Shown one piece after another: positions 1-12,320 of a DNA stretch of 64,000 nt. Made by a program: the position numbers and the translations under genes. The first letter of the stretch is position 1. The number at the start of each line of letters is the position of its first letter. Source of the stretch: Aporrectodea caliginosa (Eukaryota > Annelida > Clitellata > Crassiclitellata > Lumbricidae); contig JACEVL010000495.1 in NCBI GenBank assembly GCA_020284085.1, positions 1,476,028 through 1,540,027 on the forward strand, in the 5' to 3' direction. The notes under the pieces are model-generated. The model made no database searches and was not told where the DNA came from. It worked only from the letters and a program-made list of their open reading frames with translations.

Positions 1-132
1 TTTCCTCAGAGCGCGACCAACCATTCGCCGGTGCTCCGCTTTCGAAACCACCTTTACCACCAGCAGCTAGAACGTCTGCCAGCGGTATGTCTAAATTGCA
101 ACACATGTTAACCAACGTCATGTCTAGTAACA

Positions 133-494
133 TCAATAAATACTTTGTAATTTTGCAATACAGGGCCATCGCTGTCCTTGAAGATCATCTGGGTGTATTT
201 TAGGATAATAACTGACTGGACTATAGGTTAACAGTCTATTTATGTCCATCGATGTCGCAGAGAAACAGTCCTTTATTCTGAACCCTGAAGCACTTTGACT
301 ACTGTAATTCCATCCTCGTAGGCCTGCCAAAGTTTAAAATACACCAGCTTCAAATCCGTCTGTAACTGCTCCTCCCTACTACGGCCAATTTGCCGAAGTT
401 CTCTAATATATCGGATTATCCAATATCTTCCCGTAGAGGAGAGGATGAAGTTTCCAGATTCAAGACTCTCCTCTGTTCGACACGGCCCCGACAT
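133..494 (-). other. Unrecognised coding-like stretch, frame-shifted
   Basis: Two overlapping minus-strand frames give protein-like sequence without low complexity. The first runs from 494 to 273 and ends with KVLQGSE and a stop. The second continues in another frame to a stop at about 133, through a part reading SPVSYYPKIHPDD. The change of frame near 280-300 suggests a decayed coding sequence or two exons. I do not recognise the family. It could equally be a transposon fragment or chance. Confidence 0.2.
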
Positions 495-711
495 ACATCA
501 TTGACCTTTTCAGTCCAGTCTCAAGTCAACCAGGTTGGCAATCATTGCGCCTTTCTACTCATGAAGATATGCAAGTGCTTCGCTTCTGTATGCATCAACT
601 CGAGTCTATCATGCCTTCTCATATCTTGGGCCTTCGTCTTGGAACTGTATTTCGACGTACATTGCACATGCATCCTGTTGCACATAACTCTGTTGAGCAA
701 ACATTTTCAGG

Positions 712-830
712 ACACGATAGCCGATTGGTTAGAATGCCCACCTTGTAATGCTGTTAGTACGGGTTCGGTTCGAGTCTCCTCTGAGACGGTTACTGTCTAT
801 AGGAACCCTGTGCAAGTCCTTCAATAACAA
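712..830 (+). repeat. tRNA-derived SINE fragment
   Basis: An A-box-like segment (GATAGCCGATTGGTTAGAAT) is followed about 35 bases later by a B-box-like segment (GGTTCGAGTCTCC), the spacing of an RNA polymerase III internal promoter. The flank TGAGACGGTTACTGT matches TGAGACAGTCACTGT at 10291-10310, so this is a dispersed family. No cloverleaf closes, so it is not a functional tRNA gene. Confidence 0.45.
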
Positions 831-839
831 ATACTCAGT

Positions 840-1330
840 GCCATCGACGGATACTTGGTCATTAGATAGCGGCGCTTAATATTGTACATGATAATTTTAA
901 ATCTGTCCTAAGAAGTACTTCTTCAGTTCAGTTAGTCATGCATGCAGAGCCTCTAAGAGATACTTGAATGCGCCATATGACCTATCTTCATTAGGCCTAC
1001 ATTATGCTCGACCTGCAGGTTGTCAATACGTGTTAATGGAACTTTCCTTGATTAAATTACGATTAATTAACGTAAAGACAGTGCTTAAATTCAGCCAGAT
1101 CTCGCCCGATCTGAGACCGGCCACCTAAACTATGAGATCAGCCAGCTAAAAGAGAAGACCCGTCGCCTAAATGTGCTTTTGTCACAATAATCGACCACAT
1201 GATTCCTGTTTCGTAGATTTTATGTGTTTTCCAAATAGCGAATGGAGAGTACCGTGTATAGAATAGTTTCGTCAGATAAGTCTTAGTCTTAGGCTTTAGA
1301 TTTGAAAAAATCGGAGATCCGCCATCTCTG
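840..1330. other. Non-coding interval, no feature seen
   Basis: AT-rich unique-looking sequence with no long frame and no recognised repeat apart from one TAGGCCTA palindrome near 990. Confidence 0.5.
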
Positions 1331-1572
1331 GGTGACCAATTTAACTACTGCACAAAGCCTGTTAAAGGTATCTAGTCAGATTTCTTAGCATTAGAGCATA
1401 ATAGGTAATTCAGTTAGACGCGCCAGTGCACTCGAGAGAAGAAATATGTTTTAAGGAGAGAGAGAGATGAAGAAAATGATCCAGAAAGGATAATATTGTG
1501 TTATCTGAGACTCCACTTAGCAGAAACATCCGTTGTTTGTGTCATACGGATCGAGATTTGAGCAATTAACCC
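1331..1572 (+). repeat. Dispersed direct repeat, copy A
   Basis: Shares two blocks with 2159-2386: one around AAAGGTATCTAGTCAGATTT and one around CCACTTAGCAGA followed by CATCCGTTGTTT. The centre of this copy is a different GA-rich stretch. The two copies bracket a minus-strand LINE fragment. Confidence 0.55.
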
Positions 1573-1632
1573 TATGGCTACCAAGCTTTTTTTGGGACAA
1601 AGAAGCTCAGATCGGGGGCACCCCCTGAGATT

Positions 1633-2150
1633 TTAAAGTTTGATGAGAAGATGCAGAAAGAGGAGGACGAATGACATCCCTGAGGTATTTTGGAGCAAGT
1701 CCCAGTTTGGGTTTGAGGACCAAAGAAAGGACTTTAAACTGAATGCGGTCAAGAGAGGAAGCCAATGCAGTTGGTTAACCATGAATGATGATATATGGGA
1801 GTATTTAGGATGGTGAGCAATCAATTATGTGCAGTTTTGAAAACAATCTATGAATAAAGATAGACGGACCTTCCCTAGACAATAAGTATATAGTTGCAAT
1901 GTAATCCAATTATATATCCAACAGACAAATGCATGGACAATGGATTCAGCCATGGTAGAGATTACGCGAACAGATTTCTGCGAATAACCCTGAGACAAAG
2001 CCGTAGGTGAAAGTAAGAGGATCGCAAAGGTTGGTTACATGAGCAGAAAAAGTGAGAGCGCTGTCCAAAGTGACACCTAGGTCACGCACACAAGTAGAGA
2101 ACGTAAATTGGGACAGTTTTCAGAGAGAAGCGAAAAGTCAATTTTCAGAA
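1633..2150 (-). mobile_element. L2/CR1-type LINE fragment (reverse transcriptase C-terminal part)
   Basis: Read on the minus strand, several frames together resemble the end of an L2/CR1-like reverse transcriptase. A segment reading HHPKYSHI is followed by QLHWLPLL, corresponding to the common 'PKYSHISPxxKxLHWLPV' pattern of this clade. The frame is broken in several places, so this is a dead 5'-truncated copy. Direct repeats at 1331-1572 and 2159-2386 lie on either side. Confidence 0.5.
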
Positions 2151-2158
2151 GTTGTTGT

Positions 2159-2386
2159 GTGAGCAGTTTAACCACTGCATAAAGCCTGTGAAAGGTATCT
2201 AGTCAGATTTCTTAATATTAGAGCATAATAGGTAATTAGTTAGATGCGTCATTATTCATCGCAGGCTGTCCTCGCCAATTACAAGGACGACAATAATATT
2301 GTGTCATCTGAGATTCCACTTAGCAGAGACATCCGTTGTTTATGTCATACGCATTGTAGATTGTACTCATCAATTAACGAAATTAT
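2159..2386 (+). repeat. Dispersed direct repeat, copy B
   Basis: Second copy of the repeat at 1331-1572. The blocks near 2193-2240 and 2300-2350 match with scattered substitutions, while the middle part differs. A weaker third echo (CTGAGACTCCACCTAGC) lies near 2397-2415. Confidence 0.55.
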
Positions 2387-3480
2387 TTATCGCTATCTGA
2401 GACTCCACCTAGCTTAAAAGTCAGAGGATTCAAATTTTGAGTCATACAGGAAACTAGAGTGTAGTTTATGCCGGACAGCTGAAAAAGTCATCCAGTCAAA
2501 GACTCTGAAGCTGCTTTTACGTTGCAGCACAAGTAGCAAGTGCTTAATGTATCTCGTCATTTATATAGCGCACTTTCAAACTTTCAAAGGCGCTGAATAT
2601 TATACGACAGATCTAAGACGGTGTATCTTCATATGAACGTATACAGTTGAGGAATTGAATGTCTTGATTTTATGTTGAAGAAAAAGACAAGAAGTGGAAA
2701 ACATCGACCGGTCTTCCGTCAGAAAACAGCACGACGAATGGCATGGACGAGGTTAGAGTCAAAGTCTAGTTCGAAGCTTAACTCTTGCTTTGGACAGCAT
2801 TTCTATAACTGACACTCTCGTACGTCATACAGTGACCAATAGCGTATTCGTTCAATACCAATGCAAACAAGTGCATCGATACAATACAACTGAAATCGAT
2901 AATTCCGCCCCCTTCTAGCTATAAACTTATATCTAAGCGGCCAGTTTACGTGTTCAATGATGCTAAGGTTCAAGAAGAATAGTCTCTAGAGCTAACGAGC
3001 TCTTCTTGCATAGCTCCGTATTTACACAATAGGCTTAGAGATAAGCTCTTAATTTGATCATATCATAGAAATTAAGAATTTATATAGGCTAAACTATTTG
3101 CTGATTTTTAAAGTCTTACTCGAGGCGCCATAAAATTACGTTTATGATATTACAAGATTTGCATATCTGAACTTGGATTCGAACTTGATCATACGTCTGC
3201 CTCAGATGAGCCTTTTAGATTAACAGTGGATCAAGTACATAGGATTTCCATAGTACTTGGTCCACTGTTACCGTAATCTAAATGGCTCCTCTCACAGACA
3301 GTCGGTTTTTACTATGCTTCTGTGATGAGCTTTACCCCACGACTTAGCTTTTTTGGGCGCTAAAGAAATTCGTAGATTACGAATAGGAAAATACACGTGA
3401 CCGTATCTGATGGCGAATGTTTTTGTTTCTCACAGTTGATTTCGGCATTGGAGCAAAAGTCGTGGTATCATGGCGACTTA
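2387..3480. repeat. Non-coding interval with one LINE/SINE tail
   Basis: No coding sequence seen. At about 2560-2600 lies the minus-strand form of a retroposon tail (ATTTATATAGCGCACTTT), the complement of GCGCTATATAAAT that recurs through the window. The remainder looks unique. Confidence 0.4.
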
Positions 3481-3494
3481 AGCCGAAAAGAATG

Positions 3495-3660
3495 TGAAAC
3501 TCTTATACTCTCTGAAGGACAGGTATACATAGGCCTTCTCTGATTCTTTCTATAGACTACTTAAGACCTTCCTCTTTGACCGGGCCTGGGTCGGGAGCGC
3601 CTCTGAGTAGTTATCTTGAAGCGGCGCTATATAAATTCCATAGATAGATAGATAGATACG
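3495..3660 (+). repeat. L2-type LINE/SINE 3' end with GATA tail
   Basis: Contains CTTAAGACCTTCCTC, then GAGCGCCTCTGAGTAG, then GGCGCTATATAAATT, ending in a short (TAGA)n run. The same order of blocks occurs at 31750-31860 and, on the minus strand, at 51663-51790, which defines a family with a conserved 3' end. Confidence 0.55.
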
Positions 3661-3889
3661 CTAAAGCACTGCGTATACGCTGTGCTGTGCACAATCCGAT
3701 CGATCAATTTCAATCAATAAATCAATCAACCAACCAACCAATCAATCAATAATGCATGTATTTATTTATTTAAGCGGGGTGGCTGGATGGTCAAGAGCTC
3801 GCGAGGGTACTTGTGCTTGGAGTATTGAATACAGAGTTATATGGATAGGACTCTAAAGTGATTTTCAGCTAGTGGAGTGATTTAAGAAA

Positions 3890-5300
3890 GGAGTTATATG
3901 TTTACGCTGTGTCCTGATGGCAGCTCGGGCGAGTGAGTTTTTGATGAGGTTTGGGTGGATTCGAGGTTGTGGATAAGGAAATTCCAGTAATCATATTTGG
4001 AGTGGACAACTGACGTAGCGATAGTAGAAGCAGTTTTAAAATTGAGCATGGGTCGAATGCAGTGGAGGTCGCGAACATGCATGACCAGTGTTGTAAAGTA
4101 ACGAAGTAAAAGTAACGCGTTCATGTACTTAAGTAAAAGTTTCAGTACTTTTACTTGTAACGAAGTAGTACAAAACTAAAATACTTTTACTTGTAACGAA
4201 GTAACATTTAAACCATTTTTCGGTACTTTTACTTCGTTACAATTGACGTAATATTCGTTACTTCGTTCGTTACTAAGAATTGCGCTATAACATTATTTTA
4301 ACAAAGGGAGATACTGAAAGAGCTAATATCGCAATGCGAGCGCGATTGGAAATCTATTCAGAGACTGGCAATTTCTATCTGTGACCAATAGACAAGCTTC
4401 AACCCCGTTGCTTCAACCAAAACATGTGACTTGTGGCGTTGTTCCAGCGCAACTTGGAAAATAAGTGTGAAATTGTCTTACGATAAAGTGGACATTGTTT
4501 GCGCATTTATTAAATTTATCCCTAAACTCTTTTAGTTATCCGTTTACAATTTCGAACATCCATGGCCATATATGCAAATGACTGCAGATGTTAACGATGA
4601 AGATGATGCTGAGAATTCTTTACGAGAAAGAATAAAGTTTTGTACAGCATTGCAGCTTGGCCTAGTTTGAAGGAACTATTTAATAGATTGAGTAGGCCTA
4701 CTCCAATTTCGTGCAAATGCAGCTGTTAGACGTCTTTCTTTAGCTGTGCCAGTTTAACAATAGACCGTAATAAAAAATAAACGCTCTGGATTGAATGTAT
4801 TTTGAAAAATTAGTCTTCTTGGGAGTAAAAAACGTGGTCCATTTAAGACTCAGTACTTTTACTTTTTACTTTAAAAGTATTATTTTGGAAGAATACTTTT
4901 TACTTTTACGAAAGTAACTTTTTTGACGAGTACTTTTACTTTTACTTAAGTACGTAAAGTCCTATTTACTTTTACTTTTACTTAAGTACATTTGCCCGAT
5001 ACTTTTAACAACACTGTGCATGACGCAGGTGCGCGAGAGTTTGGAGATGTGATTAGATAAGGAGAGATGCAGATCAAAGGTGATGACAAAGATTGCTCAT
5101 AGAGGAGTCGGAGGTGAAAGTGAGAGATGAAGAGTTGATGGGTATATGTGTGTGTGGAAGGATCGTGGATTTTTCCCTCTGACGTGGGAGGCCAAGGATT
5201 ATAAATTCCGTAGCTTCTGCGCGTGTCTGCTCCGTTAATTTTGTGCCATCTATCATAGTGGTTTCACTATATGTTTCAGTTCTGACTATTCGCATAGTGT
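3890..5300 (-). mobile_element. L2/CR1-type LINE fragment split by a hAT insertion
   Basis: Minus-strand translation of 3894-4085 contains HVRDLHCIRPMLNFKTAST followed by VVHSKYDYWN, matching the common 'RDLRxIRPxLDFxTAxTI...VHSKLDYCN' region of L2/CR1-like reverse transcriptases. Upstream, 5074-5295 on the same strand reads EATEFIILGLPRQ and INSSSLTFTSDSSMSN, the preceding part of the same domain. The two parts are separated only by the 4086-5016 transposon. Stops and shifts show a dead copy. Confidence 0.55.
4086..5016. mobile_element. hAT-type non-autonomous element, 931 bp
   Basis: The ends are inverted: CAGTGTTGTAAAGTAACGAA on the left and TTTTAACAACACTG on the right. The flanking 8-mer TGCATGAC is repeated exactly at 4078-4085 and 5017-5024, the target-duplication length of hAT elements. 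The body is rich in TTTTACTT and AAGTAAAAGT runs that form long inverted subterminal repeats. No transposase frame is present, so it must have been moved in trans. It interrupts a LINE. Confidence 0.85.
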
Positions 5301-6361
<1,061 letters not shown>

Positions 6362-6539
6362 GAGGATCAAGAGAGATATTAGATATGACAGAGATATATA
6401 GAGATATATATATATATTAATTCATTCATTCATTTATCCAAGTATTTATATAGCACCTCTTCAAGGAAACGACTCAGTGATGCTCCCGACTCTAGCACAG
6501 TCAAAAGAACAGTTTTCAAGCGCTTGTAGAATGTGTCAG

Positions 6540-6795
6540 AGGGAACATATATATTAAGTTTACTGATACATATACATACATATATATAAATATTATACGT
6601 AGTTTTCTGATACATATACATACATATATACATGCATACATACATACATGCATACATACATACATACATACATACATACATACATACGTACGTACGTACA
6701 TACGTACGTACGTACATACACGTACATACATACATACACACATACATACATACACACATACATACATACATACATACATACATGCATACATAGGC
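6540..6795. repeat. (CATA)n microsatellite with CGTA variants
   Basis: Tetranucleotide array of CATA units with embedded CGTA and CACA variants between about 6609 and 6790. Open frames on both strands come from the repeat. Confidence 0.95.
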
Positions 6796-6799
6796 TTGT

Positions 6800-7790
6800 A
6801 TTTAAATTTGTTTTTCTTTGTCATTTGAAGGTTTTCAATGACATCATGGAAATGGTTAGTTTCCATCGCAACAATCCGATTATATTAAGCAACAATATAA
6901 AAGTCACACTGACCAGCAGTCCAACACGAAGATGACCACTTGCATCCGTAAGGAGGCTGGAAAATCTACCCTGTCCAGCTGCCTGACTTTGACCCCACTA
7001 CTGACCACTGAAAACATCTCGTTCGAACAAAGAGAAGTGAAAGTTCGTCAAAGTAGAACCTTTCGAACAGAATTTTCTTGACTGCTCTATGAAGCGAAAG
7101 CGCTGAGGAGCTGAATGGATTGGCTACAAATGTGTGTAATATGTATGCCTATAAAACGGAATATTTATAGGTCTATAGCGCCTTCTAAAAGACGTTAAAG
7201 CGCTGTTGTTGCATAACAAATGTACCCGGAGGAGCTTCTTCAAAAATGTGATACACATCTGGGCTACAAATAATTATGTTTATTGGGCCTATGCCCCTAT
7301 TTGAAGTTTTGTTACTGATGTTATCGTTATCGTTCGACTTTCTTCACCATAGGGACGTAACTAGCGTTCGACTTGGGGGAGGGGGTGTTAAGAAAAGCTG
7401 AAACACAAAGCTGCTATTACATTCTCTGTCTTCGTATTGTAACTCACGTGTGTAGGCCTAAGTGGTGGCCAAAAATGCAAAACGGCTGCACCACCCAGCG
7501 GAAGTTTGTATAAAATGGCATGGTATTGGTCAGATGACATGGGCACGTTCTTTGGGTCCTTTAAATCATATTGCCTACAGTTACTTGGACCTACAACTTC
7601 GATGATTGCAAAGCCATCATGCGCATGACATTGTGCAACGTAAAAAAGTATTACGTAATACGGGTTTGTAAGGTAAAAATAATAATATTCTTCCTTGTTA
7701 ATTCAAAGTGGCAAGTACGCAGTATGATTACAAGTCATAGTATGAACTGATGATCACAAGTTATTAAAGAAGTCGAATTTAACTGTATGG
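6800..7790. other. Non-coding interval
   Basis: No coding sequence or complete repeat recognised. At 7349-7390 a stretch with ATAGGGACGTAACTAGCG followed by a G-run resembles the left end of the CGTA-type hAT elements seen elsewhere in the window, but I found no matching right end. Confidence 0.35.
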
Positions 7791-7794
7791 CAGC

Positions 7795-7925
7795 TATGCA
7801 AGGCGCCCATCACGTCCTACTGCTCATTTTACCAACGCCACCTGGCGAATGGAAGGCTGAGTCAACCTTAAGGGGCAGCGGGAATCGATCCCGCTTCCTA
7901 CCTGATGTGCTGCTCTTCACGCCAG
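7795..7925 (-). repeat. tRNA-derived SINE, minus strand
   Basis: On the minus strand a B-box-like GGGATCGATTCCC is followed by GGTTGACTCAGCCTTCCAT and then GGTAAAATGAGCAGTAGG. This resembles the 'GACTCAGCCTTYCAT...RTAAAATGAGTA' body common to many aquatic-animal SINEs. The tRNA-like part is degraded. Confidence 0.5.
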
Positions 7926-8838
7926 TGATGTTACCTTTTATCTGACGTTCCCTCCCAAGAATCGAGTTTCATATTATATAAGTGTGCTCATGATCTTTAT
8001 ATCTCCCAGCATGATATTCGCCAGATGGCTTCATTCGCATCACAAATGAATTCAGTAAAGAACTGAAATCACTACCCTTTCCATGTCAGTGGTTGGCTAT
8101 AGCGAACAGTTTTTGCTCCTTAGATCAGCAAAACTGTTTATCAATTGCAATAAATAACAAATCAAACCATCTCATGCATGCAAGGAGACAGTTATCAAAC
8201 CAATCATTGAAATTCCTTCTGAAGAGTGATTCATCGATTGATAGATCGATGGTTTGGATGACATTTGATGACATATTCTGAGGCCTCCTGTTTCCTTGCA
8301 CCACTTGTTTTGTCGCTTATCATGTGACCGACTCTATGCATGACAAACGATCATTTAATTATTTAAGAAACAACGCTTTTGTATTAGTGATAGTATTTAA
8401 AATCTTAATAGTATTCATTTTACTTGTTATGTCTAATTAGTCTTTCTTTAAAGGTGCTATATAAATATATATGTATATAATTATGTTTCAGGCGTTATAT
8501 ATATATACGTCTGACCTGTTAGAATATTGTTTATACAGAGAACTGCTACTGGATGTCATATATCTTTGTCATAACCGATTATTCTGTTGAGGTCTTTCAT
8601 TGCGCGTATACCCACCAAACGCCGTCTTTATTGGACATCTGTCACCTAGTCTCCTGTTCGTACATAAAAGATTTATGTAACGGTGCTGCTATAACACACG
8701 AAGAAGCAGTGCGTTTAACAGGTTATCAACAAGGGCTACACAAGTATCTTTACCAATAGACCAATACATAATGCATATTATGTAAAACATATGTATCGTT
8801 AATGCACCACGATACTCACCTACGTACTTACATTATAT
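7926..8838. other. Non-coding interval
   Basis: AT-rich sequence with a single retroposon tail near 8453-8470 (AGGTGCTATATAAATATA). The open frames at 8093-8281 and 8553-8759 are short and match nothing I recognise. Confidence 0.35.
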
Positions 8839-8915
8839 ATATATACATACATACATACATACATACATACATACATACATACATACATACATACATACAT
8901 ACATACATACATACA

Positions 8916-8947
<32 letters not shown>

Positions 8948-8966
8948 CATACATACATACACACAT
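8839..8966. repeat. (ACAT)n microsatellite
   Basis: Almost uninterrupted ACAT tetranucleotide array of about 125 bases. Confidence 0.95.
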
Positions 8967-9769
8967 ACTTTGGTTACATGCATACAGGCATACAAACACG
9001 CTTTTTTACTTACATGCATACTTATTTTAAAATGCTAATTAAAATAGATTTTGCACTCGAACAATGGAACTGCGACTCGTGTTGTCCACAGCACCCAGTG
9101 TTGGGCTTTACGGTATTAGAGGTCGATGGTCCAAAGCTTAGAATTCGCTGCTCAATTCCGTTTGTTCTGCAAATTCTTTGATGTTATTCAGGTCCAAACT
9201 TAGCCTACGGCTCTCTCATACAGAAATTTACATTATAGACTACATGACTTTATAATCTATATTATAATCTATATTTTTTTTTCAAATTGAAGCTGAACAG
9301 AATTTTATGTCGAGGGTCCTTTATAAGCGAATTTCTCTGTAACGCCATAAGCCAACTCTATTTACTCAATTTTTTTTATGTTTCATTCTAGTTTGTAATC
9401 TTTCAGCAACTGTGAGGTTGGGTGAGGTTTGAATTACAATAAACGAATAAATGATAACGTCTCTAACTATAGCAAATCAGTTAAGGAGATCCATTTGGGA
9501 TCCAAGAGTTCAGGGACGAGTATAGGTAGGCTGAGCAACAAAATAGTTATTGCTCTATCCTTTAAACTTTTTTAATGCAGCATGCAAAGTCTCTATATAT
9601 ATTCTATGTGTTCGGATTCCACTGTGCTGTAGGATCTGTACCAATGCCTTTTGTGTTTTCGGAATTTGGCATTACGTAGAAGCGATCACTGCATTGCGTA
9701 TTGCTATAACGACGCTATTAAAATTCGAATATAAAAATTTCGATTCGAAACAGAATCTTCAGAATGAAA

Positions 9770-9900
9770 ACGAGCTCTTAGGTCACGTAACTCGACAAGT
9801 TTCCCAAGTTGCACGGAGATTGAACCCGGTCGCAGGAAATGGTGATGGACCAGTCTGCAGACACCTGTCTTGCGGTTTACCCAACTTCTAACGGCATCTG
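9770..9900 (-). repeat. tRNA-derived SINE fragment, minus strand
   Basis: On the minus strand GACCGGGTTCAATCTCCG is a good B-box, preceded by a tRNA-like half. The sequence does not fold as an intact tRNA, so this is best read as a SINE head. Confidence 0.4.
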
Positions 9901-10204
9901 ATGAGATGTGAATGCTGAGCATATATCAACAGAGCTTCCTCTGGAGAAGGATTCCAGGAATTTCGACTCGAAATGAACCGTGTCTTCCAGTGGGAGTCGT
10001 GCACTCCAATTCTTCCAGTTCACCTTGGGTGGCATCGTGCACCCGTCAGATCTAAACTATATATAACAGTCTAGCCAATTCAGTCTTCTCTAGCACCATA
10101 GGTGGCATGATTGGTGACCGTGTTGAAGGACGCTGACCTTTTCATATCTAACTATAGCCTAATCTGTTTCCAAGGTTACGCCCTGGCATACTCGTTCCCA
10201 CCAA

Positions 10205-10530
10205 TTATTGACCGTCATCAGAGGTCATGGTAGCCTATCGGTTCAAGCACACGGCTTTTTGTGACGTGAAGAATACGCGTTCGAGCTTCCCTTGAGACAG
10301 TCACTGTGTTGTAGAGACCATGGGCGTATTTAGGGGTGGGTTTACGGGTTCAAACACCCCCCCACCCAACCTCCGCAAATTTGTTTTGCTTTTACATGCG
10401 AAATACCCAAAAAAACTTAATTTTTGCGAACCTCTCCGATGGAACCCCGCCCCCAATCTTAAAACCCTCTCCGAATTTTTTCCTGGCTACGCCCCTGGTA
10501 GAGCCCTTGAACTGCCCTTGAAGTGTCAGA
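10205..10530 (+). repeat. tRNA-derived SINE split by a MITE
   Basis: GGTAGCCTATCGGTTCAAGC (A-box-like) and GCGTTCGAGCTTCCC (B-box-like) are followed by TGAGACAGTCACTGT, the same flank as the copy at 712-830. The SINE is interrupted at 10319 by a 179-bp hAT-type element and resumes at 10498 with GTAGAGCCCTTG. Confidence 0.5.
10319..10497. mobile_element. hAT-type MITE, 179 bp
   Basis: The left end reads CATGGGCGTATTTAGGGG; the right end, complemented, reads CAGGGGCGTAGCCAGGA. Flanking 8-mers are GTAGAGAC (10311-10318) and GTAGAGCC (10498-10505), seven of eight matching. The end sequences resemble those of 53039-53296, so the two are one family. It has no coding capacity and sits inside a SINE. 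Confidence 0.75.
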
Positions 10531-11033
10531 AATCCAGCGAGGAACGGTTTTCCAGAGCCGTTGAAATGTTACAATCGTGTCTGCACTTCAGCCGAATACT
10601 CTAGCAAACCTCAGAGTTGCCATCTAATGAATAGACGCTTGTTTAGGTGGCGTCCTGAGCGAAATTAAAAAAGCAAAGCTTCTGGCGGTCTTGTGGCAGG
10701 GCAACGATCAGGGCAAAGGCTTTTTTTTTACCGCATTGCCTCTGGATTAACCCGTCGAAAGGTAAGCTTTAAGTTGAGGTCTGAGAGACAATAAGGGCTC
10801 AGAAGAGTGGACAGATTCTGGAAATGCATTCCAGAAAGGGTCAACAGGCCACTGAATGAGCTAAATCTGGCTCTTCAGCTATACTGTGTTGAGTGTTGTT
10901 CGCATTTCTAAAGAGCTTCAACTTCTCTGATACCAGTATGTGACTGCGATCATAATTATATTCGCACACTGGGTGAACATCGATGATAAATGAATTAACG
11001 CATATGATATAAAACAAACTTAGAGGGTTGGAC
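10531..11033. other. Non-coding interval
   Basis: No gene or repeat recognised. Confidence 0.35.
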
Positions 11034-11404
11034 CAGTGCTTCCCAAAGTGGTGATCCGTGGACCGGTGTCGGTCCGCGAGTCCTCAGTTTCCGGTCCCAA
11101 AGTGAGTAAAGAATCTGGTCATAAATTATTGTCTCGGAATAAAGAAATGGCTATTATATTTTTAAAGTCATAACAAAAAACACTTATTAGGCTAGCATTT
11201 AAAGGGAAATAGATTCACAGAATTGGCTAAACATGCATTTAAATCAATTTTAATATATATTTGAAGAATTTAGGCGATCGAAAACGAAAGAGAGAAATAA
11301 TTAATAAATTTGGCACCTCCTGCAGTGGAATAATTCCTGCCGGTCCGTGACATGAAAAGTTAAAACCTGTCGGTACGTGACACTGAAAAGTTTGGGAAGC
11401 GCTG
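11034..11404. mobile_element. hAT-type MITE, about 371 bp, degraded flanks
   Basis: The ends are inverted: CAGTGCTTCCCAAAGTGG on the left and TTTGGGAAGCGCTG on the right. GGTCCG and ACCGG motifs repeat inside each terminus. 'CAGTGcTTCCCAAA' ends are typical of hAT elements. The expected 8-bp duplication is not clear (GGTTGGAC against GGCTGACT), which suggests an old insertion. Confidence 0.65.
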
Positions 11405-11693
11405 GGCTGACTATTTGGAATATCTAGTTCTTAGAGTTAATGATAAAATCAATAATTACAGTGAAAGATCTCGAGATGGTAAAACAACAGCTCTTTAGTG
11501 GAATAAGACTAACGTGGAAAGTATCCTTGACCCCGATCTGAGAGGGCTCGACCTGGTTGGCCTAGTCTCTGAGCTTGTACTCCATTGAAAGAATAATTAT
11601 ATAATCGATGAAGGGATCAAATATGCATATGCAAAGACTGTGCGTTTTAATGTCAAGGACATATAACTGAATTTATATATATCTAATATTAAA

Positions 11694-11930
11694 TGAATGG
11701 ATGTTTCCATGGATGTTTGTGTGGATGAATAGATGAATGAATAGATTAAAGGGTGAATGGGTGAATGAATAGATGAATGAATGAATGGATGAATGGATGA
11801 ACAAACTGACCTACGAGTGGATGGATGGATTTATGTGATGAATGGATGGATGGATGGATGGATGGATGGATGGATGGATGGATGGATGGATGGATAGGAT
11901 GGATGGATGGATGGATGGATGGATGGATGG

Positions 11931-11965
<35 letters not shown>

Positions 11966-12320
11966 TCTGGATGGATGGATGGACAGATGGTCGGATGGAT
12001 GGATTTAGATGGATGGGAGATGGATGGATGGATGGATGGATGGATGGATGGATGGATGGATGGACGCAGATGGATGGATGATGGATGGATGGATGGATGG
12101 ATGGATGGATGGATGGATGGATGGATGGATGGATGGATGGATGGATGGATGGATGGATGGATGGATGGATGGATGGATGGATTGATGGATGGATAGATGG
12201 ATGGATAGCTAGATGGACGGATGGATGGATGGAAGATGAATGGATGGATGGATGGATGGATGGATAGATAGATGGATGGATGGATGGATGGATGGATAGA
12301 TGGATGGATGGATGGAGACA
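11694..12320. repeat. Long (GGAT)n tetranucleotide array
   Basis: More than 600 bases of GGAT units with interspersed variants (GAAT at the left edge, GATA at the right). Long 'HPSI' and 'MDGW' frames in several phases are by-products of the repeat, not genes. Confidence 0.95.

Noticed and set aside
7861..7900. Possible tRNA gene around GGGAATCGATCCC
   Set aside because: Only a B-box-like element is clear and no cloverleaf forms; the flank matches SINE bodies.
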